Assembly: GCF_041956535.1 (NCBI RefSeq) | Contig: NW_027192191.1 | Location: forward strand, 433,267 to 497,266 | Source of the DNA: Calcarisporiella thermophila CBS 279.70 | Taxonomy: Eukaryota > Calcarisporiellomycota | Direction of reading: 5' to 3' | DNA: 64,000 bases | Part shown: one piece after another, positions 57,054-64,000 of the stretch | Numbering within the stretch: position 1 is the stretch's first letter | Layout: each line of letters opens with the position of its first letter | Program-made: the position numbers and the translations under genes | Notes under the pieces: model-generated | What the model saw: the letters and a program-made list of their open reading frames with translations, nothing else | Databases searched by the model: none | Told to the model about the DNA's origin: nothing

Positions 57054-59696
57054 TCATTTCATTTCCTTTACACTCCACCGGGCCAAACGATGTTCACCTC
57101 CAAACAGACACTCCATACCCCACGACATCGGGTATACAACCCCATCCCTTCGCACGAGAATCACCGGATATGCAACCACCGTGACGGAGGCGGAGAACTC
57201 GCTTGCCATGGGGAGTTCCACCAACAAGCGACAACTGCCACTCGCCTCGCCACCTTTTTCCTCTTCTCCACTCTCCCTTTCGCTTTCCAACTGGGCCTTG
57301 TTTGTCGCTTTTCCCTCCTGCTCCACCATGCGGCGCTTCTGTCTCCCACCAGGACGGATATCGAGAATCTTGGTAGGCAAAGGTCCATGTGGTCCCAGCC
57401 ACACCTCCATTCCCCTTTCTTCCTTGTCTTCGGACATCATTGGCTCGTCTTCTCCCCCCTTGGTCTTCGAATAAAACACATCCACGTCCCCCGCAAAGGC
57501 CAGCTCCAGCGTATGGGTACCGGGCTTATAGATCGGCTTATTCACCAAATGGGGGGGTGCTCGCACAACACTCCGCACAGCAGCAGGCTCCACGACCCCG
57601 AACACCCTCTTGAACTCGGAAACACCCACAATAGTCCAGCACACCGAATCCTCCACATCATCGCCCATTCCGTCGCCACCCTCATTGCCATAGCCAGAGG
57701 GAACCTCGCCATTCTCCCGTGGTTGCCGGGCTCGTTGGAAGGTGAGCAAGCCTTCGCTTACCTCTCCCATGGCCGCACACAAGTATGCATTCTCGCCCGG
57801 CCGCTGAAGCGCAATCTTTTGCATCTGACTGACGGGGCCCGAATTGGTGACGGAAACGCGGCCCTTCTCGACCTTTCGCACGATGAGCGGTTCCGACGAA
57901 ATGCCGGTCGCCACGTCCGTCAGAACAATTTCCGAGCCATAGAAGATGGGACTCTCCTCGTCCTCGTCGACGCAGGTGGTGTTATTGTTCACGAGAAGAC
58001 TTGGGGCACCAGCTTCGGGTGCGATAGGAGCAACGCGGCAACCCCGACGTGAGGGGCGGGGCATCAGCTGGGGAACGCTCAGCACCCTTACATTGAACGC
58101 GCTCCACCCCACGCTCTTAGCACATAGCCGCCCCCGATCCACGCCCACGTATTTGGTGCGCACCGTCTGCGAATTGATCCGGTTGAAAAGTGCAACCCTG
58201 GTGCCCCTTAGTATGCATGACGAAATGTTCTTCGACTTGGTGGTCTTCTTTGAAGGCTTCGAGATAATCGCGATCGGCTCCGACACAAACTCGGTGTTTA
58301 GGACGGGCAGGGTGGGCAGGTACTGAGTATGCAAGCGGAGCCGCAAGTGGAATTGCTTCGCTTTTGCGGTGCTAGTGACGTGGAGGTACTTGAAGATGGT
58401 GGACGCATCCTCGAGATGCTCGGTCTGCTCTTGCACCGAATCTTCGCATATCACCGCCAGGGACACTTCTGGAGCCAAGGTGCGAGTGTATCTACTGTTG
58501 AGGTCAATAGCACCGGTGGGGTTTGGCTTGGGCAGCCCGCTAATCGATACCACTGGAGGTGGGCATAGGAACCGTTTTTCACTGCCGTAAGATTTCTGAG
58601 CAACGGAGCAGTGTAGGCACGTCATGACCACCGCCGTTCTATTGTTGCCGAATTGCCGTGGGGTGAAGGATAAGCCGGGAGGCGGCAGCTGCGGGTGGGT
58701 ATAGGTGAAATTCTGCAGGATATATTCACGAATCTTTGCATTTCGATCCTTGATCATCACAAGCTCCATCTCGGCTGAATGGGTACGCATACGCTTGCGG
58801 ATGTTCCTAACGGGCTGGGGCTCTTGTTTATGAGGCGAGGAGAATGCAGGCGGAGAAACATATGCGCCTCTAGCAGCAGGATATCTCTGGATAACATTTC
58901 CTCCACCGCCACTATCTCTGATGGTGCTCCTCCTTTGTTCCTCTACTCTCTGCGCTGATATATGCCAAGAATTGGCAACCAGAGGTGGAATGGGTGGGAT
59001 TGGCTCCACCTTAATAGCGGGTGCGACTGGGCTCGCTGCAGTTGTGTTCAACGACGAGAATGCCCTTGGTACTGAGGGTGAGCGGTTTGGCGGGGGTAAC
59101 TGGGACAATCTTGGGGATTGATTCTCAATGAGCGAAGAAATGGACATCGAGGTTGAGGTGTAAGAGGAGGTGATCGGAAGCTGAGAGCGTGTTGCGGGGA
59201 CGGATGCTGTAGGCCATGAGGATGAATGAGAAGCAGAATGCGTTGAGTCAGATGAGGAGTTGATTGAGCTTGACGCGGATATTGGAGGGGGGGTTAGCTC
59301 CGAGAGACACGAGGCAATGGATGGGAGCCTTTCAGTTGGTGCTGCGTGCGGGTGCTCGCTTAACTTTGTTCTTACCCCTTGCTGCACTCTTCGATGATAG
59401 TCGGGAGGCATGTAATCCGGGTAGGGGCTTGTCGGCTTCAGTGCGTAAGTGTCTGAATGCTCCACAAGTGGCGTGTTGAAGCGTCGCCAGCTCTTGCTGT
59501 TGGCGAGGGGGCCATCATGCAGGGTAGAAAAAGGAGAAGAAAATGCATCCGATATCTTGTTGACGGGTGGAATAAAGGGTGAGGCATGGGGTAGAATGTT
59601 GGGCGAGGTAAACGATGAAGGATGAGGAGGAGGATGCGAGGAAGTGTAGAAGGAAGAAGGTTCGATGGGATCGGTTTTTGAACGTGATGGATACAT
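57054..59696 (-). CDS. CSL family transcription factor (CBF1/Su(H)/LAG-1)
   Basis: Fungal CSL DNA-binding protein, 880 residues, no intron. The long Ser/Pro-rich N-terminus (1-310) is as in fungal class members. The Rel-like N-terminal domain, about 320-482, has REYILQNFTYTHPQLPPPGL, RTAVVMTCLHCSVAQKSYGS and KRFLCPPP. The beta-trefoil from about 490 reads ISSCILRGTRVALFNRINSQ, TVRTKYVGVDRG and WSAFNVRVLS. A C-terminal TIG-like part holds LELAFAGDVDVFYSK and ends MSWGMECLFGGEHRLARW. In metazoans CSL mediates Notch signalling; fungi lack Notch, and S. pombe Cbf11/Cbf12 control adhesion, lipid metabolism and cell separation. Longer than animal CSL because of the N-terminus and insertions. Confidence 0.92.
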   Translation of the reverse strand: MYPSRSKTDPIEPSSFYTSSHPPPHPSSFTSPNILPHASPFIPPVNKISDAFSSPFSTLHDGPLANSKSWRRFNTPLVEHSDTYALKPTSPYPDYMPPDYHRRVQQGVRTKLSEHPHAAPTERLPSIASCLSELTPPPISASSSINSSSDSTHSASHSSSWPTASVPATRSQLPITSSYTSTSMSISSLIENQSPRLSQLPPPNRSPSVPRAFSSLNTTAASPVAPAIKVEPIPPIPPLVANSWHISAQRVEEQRRSTIRDSGGGGNVIQRYPAARGAYVSPPAFSSPHKQEPQPVRNIRKRMRTHSAEMELVMIKDRNAKIREYILQNFTYTHPQLPPPGLSFTPRQFGNNRTAVVMTCLHCSVAQKSYGSEKRFLCPPPVVSISGLPKPNPTGAIDLNSRYTRTLAPEVSLAVICEDSVQEQTEHLEDASTIFKYLHVTSTAKAKQFHLRLRLHTQYLPTLPVLNTEFVSEPIAIISKPSKKTTKSKNISSCILRGTRVALFNRINSQTVRTKYVGVDRGRLCAKSVGWSAFNVRVLSVPQLMPRPSRRGCRVAPIAPEAGAPSLLVNNNTTCVDEDEESPIFYGSEIVLTDVATGISSEPLIVRKVEKGRVSVTNSGPVSQMQKIALQRPGENAYLCAAMGEVSEGLLTFQRARQPRENGEVPSGYGNEGGDGMGDDVEDSVCWTIVGVSEFKRVFGVVEPAAVRSVVRAPPHLVNKPIYKPGTHTLELAFAGDVDVFYSKTKGGEDEPMMSEDKEERGMEVWLGPHGPLPTKILDIRPGGRQKRRMVEQEGKATNKAQLESERESGEEEKGGEASGSCRLLVELPMASEFSASVTVVAYPVILVRRDGVVYPMSWGMECLFGGEHRLARWSVKEMK

Positions 59697-60238
59697 TGCG
59701 TTTTCTCTTTTTTTTTTAATTGCGGTGAGGAGGATGGTTTGTAGTAGGGGCTCTACAACAGCCAGGAGAGGAGAATAGGTGAGAAAACGGGAGGGTTAGA
59801 AGGAAAAAAAGAGGAAATAAGCAAATATTACTGCAAAACTGTAAGATAAGAGGCAGCGCACGGAACCAACAATTGCAAAATTTTTTTTCAAGAACTAAGC
59901 ATTGATAATCTTCAAATTAATTACTTATTCCGAACTGCCACTGAAACACTTTTTCACACGAAAAAGCGTGTATATTCACACGACCTATTTTATCTCGCAA
60001 TGGCTGTGAAACCAAAGTTTGAAGAGAAATAGGATGAATTATAACGAAGCTGAAAGGTGGTGGAATGTACATATGGCAATGAATCAGAAAAAATTTACAC
60101 CATTTAATAAAAGTTAAAATAGCAACCTTAGCTAGGGGAAATCGAAAATTCCAGATACAACCGGCCATTGCCCATTCATTGCCTCCACTGTTTCCCCTCT
60201 CTCCTCGACCCAGCGCATTTTCTCCCCCGATGGAGGGC
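59697..60238. other. Intergenic region between CSL and nucleoporin genes
   Basis: CSL upstream region and nucleoporin 3' end. GA-rich leader sequence next to the CSL start, then AT-rich. A 127-codon minus-strand frame (59917-60300) overlaps the nucleoporin stop and has no recognised domain. Confidence 0.4.
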
Positions 60239-62647
60239 CTATTCGTCATTTTGACTTTCCTGCACATAGAAACATGGCTCGTCTGCATTCTCTTCAACAC
60301 TTGCCTCCAAAGTCAACCGTTCAAATATCTCATCAAGCCCCGTTTCAATTACAAATTTACCCACACTTCTCCGCTTGCCCGCGTCGGTAGCGGCGCGGCT
60401 TCGCGTCTTGCGGCGCCGCGTATTATTGGTGTCTTCCGTCTCATCCTCGTCATAGACGGTGGTGACGGGGCGCAATTTCATGCGCAGGAGGGTACGGGGG
60501 GAGCGGAAGGTAACAGTTGGAGCGGAAAGCCGTCGTTCGCGTGGACCGGGAGAAGCAATTAGGTTAGGCAGGGAATCGCCAGCGGTATCGGCACTGGACA
60601 GCACAGGGGCTGTGGTAAGTTTTCCTGAGGGTATCGCGGTTGTATTAGGAGCTTTCACTGGAGTAGCAAAGGGAGTAGCACTAGCGGTTGGAAGAGGGGT
60701 GGGCGGCTTAGAGGGAGTAGAGGCTGGAGCAGTCGAAGGCGCCGCAGTTGTGGCAGTAACGGGCGCATTGGATGTGGGGGCAGGAGTTGATAAAGGTGCA
60801 GGGGTGACGACGGGAGAACTAGAGGCAGTAATGGAGGGAATAATGGATGCCTGAGGGGTGCCGGTAGCGAGACTGCTCATGGTCAAGGCTGCGGCGGTGG
60901 TAGTTGTGACTGGTGATGGCGCCAACTTTGTAGTTGACGTTGGATCAGTAGCAGCAGAGGATGCGTTGCCAGCCGCAGCAGTGGTTGCAACCGGGCCACC
61001 TAGAGAAGTCTTCCCAAAAGATGCAAATAGGGAGGGAGCAGCAGATGCACCCACGGGTGCAGCAGGGGTGGCCGGAGTCGTAGTAACTTGCGGAGTGGGG
61101 GCCAAGGCTAGCTGGCCAAGGGTAGTTGCTGGTTTATTTCCTGCTTGCGCTAACGTGGCAAATGGGCTTGATGCAGGCGCTGAAGTCGCACCTGCCCCGA
61201 GAGATGCAAACGGGCTGGCGGTTGGCTGCGTCGTCGTCCCGGAAACTGGGGGTTTTGCGGTTCCAAAGCCCCCTTGCAAAGGGGTGGCTCCCAATGGACT
61301 GGGCTTTCCGAAAGCTGGTGTGGACTGTGCCGTAGAGAGGGAAGAGAACGGGGAGGAGGCCGCGCCTCCCCCAAATCCAGTGCTACCAAATGTCGGTGCA
61401 GGCTTTGCTGCACCGAATGATCCAAATCCAGTTTGCCCAAAGCTAGGCGTGGTGGTGGCACTTAGCGCAGTTCCAAATCCACTAGCTACTTGTGGCTGTG
61501 TTGGTTGTGTTGATTGCGCTAGTTGCGCTGGTTGTGGTTGTGATTGAGATGGCGGGGCTTGGCCAAATATATTGGTCGTGGCAGCTGCTGAAGGATTTCC
61601 GAACGGAGATGAGGCCGGCGGTGCTGCTCCAAATCCTCCACCTAGGGATGATCCAAATGACCCAAATCCACCTCCACCTGGCGTGCTCGTAGGAGCGGAA
61701 GGTTGACCGAAAGCAGGTTGAGAGGTAGTGCCGCCAAACCCTACCCGCCCGAAAGCCGTCTGTCCAAAAGGTTGTGCTTGAGGTTGATTCTGTCCGAATA
61801 CGGAGCTGGTGTTGGTGGTACTTAGGTTGGGCTGTGACGAGGCCATCATCCCGAAGGAAGTCGTTTGTGCGGAAGGCTGTGCGGAACCAAATGCGGCCCC
61901 AGTCGAGCTCTTTCTGCCTTGTTCATAGTCACGCAGGCGAAGTTCCTATAAAGAATAAGTGTGGTAGAATAAAATGGAAATGAAGAAAAAAATGGCTTCT
62001 TATCGTTGACTATTAAGCATACCTCGAAGGAATAGTTTCTGTAAGCAGGCATGCAATTGATTGAGAAATAGGTTACCAAGGAGCCCTGCAAATCCTGTTC
62101 AGTGGTAGTTTGATAAGAAACGGTGGCTGTTCCGTTGGAAATGGTCTCATCGGCGGCAAAAACTGCCGATTTTTGTGCTTGTGCATTTCCGATACTTCCG
62201 AATGCAGAACCACCAGACATGCCGCCACTAGTCAAGCTAGTTTGTTGAGGTTGTCCAAATGCACTTTGAATTGGAGCAGAAGCATCTACTCAGTCCAGCA
62301 AAATAATTACTATTATATGTGCACATCAAATAAACAAAGTTGAAACACCCACTTCCAAATCCACCCAGCGCGCTTGTAGTAGATCCTCCAAAAGCAGACT
62401 GCGATTGACCAAATCCTGACTGACCAATACTAGGGGTCGTGTTGAAGCCTGCTATAATAAAGTGTAGTGTGAATTCCTCTCATCGGTTCCATTATGCCTA
62501 TGATGTTATCGACTTACTGGATCCAAATGCGGGAGTCGCGCTCTGCCCAAAAACAGACGACTGTTGTGGTTGTTGTTGTTGTTGCTGTGGTTGGTTTTGT
62601 TGGCCAAATGCGCCAAAACCGCTCGAGCCACCTCCTGACCCAAACAT
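60239..62647 (-). CDS. FG-repeat nucleoporin with GLEBS-like segment
   Basis: Nuclear pore protein with GLFG/FG repeats that form the permeability barrier. Exons 62518-62647, 62353-62451, 62023-62285 and 60239-61945; 732 residues. The N-terminus MFGSGGGSSGFGAFGQQNQP and many SxFG, GGFG and GFGS repeats are evident. Between the repeat blocks is SINCMPAYRNYSFEELRLRD, matching the pattern MPAY...S.EE.R..DY of Nup98/Nup116-type proteins. The second half is Thr/Ala/Pro-rich with few FG units. The C-terminus (RSPRTLLRMKLRP to CFYVQESQNDE) is charged. I do not see the autoproteolytic HFS domain expected in Nup98, so it may be another FG nucleoporin or a truncated paralogue. Confidence 0.85.
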
Positions 62648-62879
62648 ATTACAATTTTTTTAAAAAAAGATCAGAAATGCTCAATGAAAGCTAAAGAGCT
62701 TTTCCGGCAAGTTAGACACAATAACTTCAGCGCGTTTCAAACCTCCGGGAGGGGACCTCTTGAGGTCAAATAGTTAAAACAGGTCTTAATGTGGCTTATG
62801 AAATTGCCGTCACGGATTTGAATCAGTTAGTGCAATCGCAGTAAACAACTATGGAGGTTCGTGTGTGTTCCCCGTGGAA
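62648..62879. promoter_or_regulatory. Divergent promoter, nucleoporin and PPR genes
   Basis: Only 232 bp separates the two start codons. A short upstream ATG at 62851 (17 codons, TAA at 62902) overlaps the PPR start and could act as a uORF. Confidence 0.4.
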
Positions 62880-64000
62880 ATGTCAAAGAATCACGTATTA
62901 TTAAATACCTTCCATAGATGTTTGTCACATACTCGGACATTTCCGTGTGGAAAAGGTCTGCAATTATCTCGATTGCATACAGGTTAGTCGACATCACACA
63001 CACAACATATATGTCCATTTCCTATCCCTTATGTTGACGCAAATTGGTCTCCATGCTTTCTAATCGCTTCGTCTTGTGTCTTTTTTTCTACAGTTAATGC
63101 GGCCAGATCGGCCTCTTCCAGTCATTCCACCACAAAACGCCATATCATATTGCACTCATATCCAACCGATCCGCTGAGTGTTTATAATCGAAAATTAGAT
63201 CATTTGTCCAGTAAATCTTTTCAAGCAAATGCGGTGTTTCGAATATGCGAACAAATCAAATCACAGGGCTTGAAGCCAGACTTAATTACTTATAATGCCT
63301 TGTTACGGGCCTACCAACAGCTGGGAGATACTTCCAAGGTCATGCAGACATTAGAAGAAATGAGACAAGTGGGCATTTCCCCGACAATAGGAACCTATAC
63401 TGCTTTATTGCAAGTAGGTATTAGGTTATGTTTGCCAGATAAAAAAGTTTCATATCTGGTCGGAGGGTCTGAAGCGATACTAAAGAGAAGTGGGCATTAC
63501 TTATTTCTCTATAATAGGCATGTGCCAAGGTGGGTGATCCCGTCCAACGCGAATGTATCATCCGTCTAATGAAAGACGCAGGATTTGAGCTGAACCAAGT
63601 GGCCTATGAGCACATCATTGATGGCATGTGCAACAACGAAGAACTTGAACATGCCCTCTCTACGCTCGCGAAGATGGAGTCGGAGGGGATCCAGCCCTCA
63701 TTGCAGACGTTTATAAGGTTGATACGGCAAGCTGTCGATTTCTGGGAGCCTGAGGTAGCCATGCGATTGCTACGGAAGGCAACCGAGACCTATGTGGAGG
63801 TGTATCCATCCCTTTACCTGGAGGTGTTAAGAGTGTGTGCATACGAACACGAGGTAAATTTTTGATGGATACTGGATAACTGGGCGGCGGAAATTTTTTT
63901 AGTTTCACTTTCCTGCCGGCGTATGCCCAATGCAGCTTTTCCACTCACCCCCTATCCTCTCTTCATTTCTTCTTTTAGGTGGAGGGTGTATTGTATTGCT
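62880..64000 (+). CDS. Mitochondrial-type pentatricopeptide repeat (PPR) protein, 3' end outside window
   Basis: Organelle RNA-binding repeat protein, incomplete at the window edge. Exons 62880-62982, 63094-63413, 63518-63853 and 63979 onward are all phase-consistent. The first exon gives MSKNHVLLNTFHRCLSHTRT, an Arg/Ser/His-rich amphipathic start typical of a mitochondrial presequence. PPR units: GLKPDLITYNALLRAYQQLG, VGISPTIGTYTALLQACAKV, AGFELNQVAYEHIIDGMCNN and EGIQPSLQTFIRLIRQAVDF. The consensus V.TYN.LI.A/G pattern is clear. At least four repeats are visible in about 260 residues. Target RNA unknown. Confidence 0.88.

Overview
This is nuclear DNA from a fungus. The genes are dense, mostly multi-exon and cut by short (about 50-130 nt) GT-AG introns. 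Many products are fungal or opisthokont hallmarks: a Rho2-type GTPase, an NDT80/PhoG factor, Dnf-type flippase, Elg1, Tvp23, Jjj1, an Adp1-like ABC protein and a CSL factor. The WD40-TRP-like channel, of a type I associate with Mucoromycota (Glomeromycotina, Mortierellomycotina), and the high intron density suggest an early-diverging lineage. That placement is inference; the species cannot be named from the window. Base composition is patchy: GC-rich blocks (about 7-23 kb, 55-62 kb) alternate with AT-rich ones (about 36-54 kb).

Layout. 0-6 kb: RHO2 (-) and RPS15 (+) divergent, a DsbA-like oxidoreductase (-), a secreted subtilisin-like protease (+). 6-13 kb: a 1615-residue WD40/TRP-like channel (-) and a small DUF962 (Mpo1-like) membrane protein (-). 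13-18 kb: a long gene-free stretch with G-homopolymers leading into an NDT80-like regulator (+) that carries an apparent frameshift in a C-run. 18-23 kb: P4-ATPase flippase (+). 24-28 kb: a 14-exon SPO11 (-) and a secreted histidine acid phosphatase (+). 28-41 kb: ELG1 (+), beta-tubulin (-), TVP23 (+), DNA ligase I (-), JJJ1 (+). 41-49 kb: Adp1-like ABC protein (+), SCCPDH-like oxidoreductase (+), FHA/winged-helix factor (-). 50-54 kb: secreted cysteine-rich protein (-), tRNA-Asp (+), PRISE-family reductase (-). 54-64 kb: MFS transporter (+), CSL factor (-), FG nucleoporin (-), PPR protein (+, runs off the window).

Themes. (1) Several genes were rebuilt from exons too short for ORF calling. 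Microexons of 4 nt (acid phosphatase, encoding part of the RHGDRSP active site), 6 nt (RHO2 switch I) and 15 nt (SPO11) are needed to restore invariant family motifs, and four introns look GC-AG. (2) Two meiosis-associated families (NDT80-like, SPO11) lie within 11 kb. (3) ELG1 and DNA ligase I, which act consecutively at PCNA during Okazaki-fragment maturation, lie 4 kb apart, and MCB-like ACGCGT sites lie upstream of both and of TUB2 and the FHA factor. No transposon, CRISPR array or viral element was recognised.
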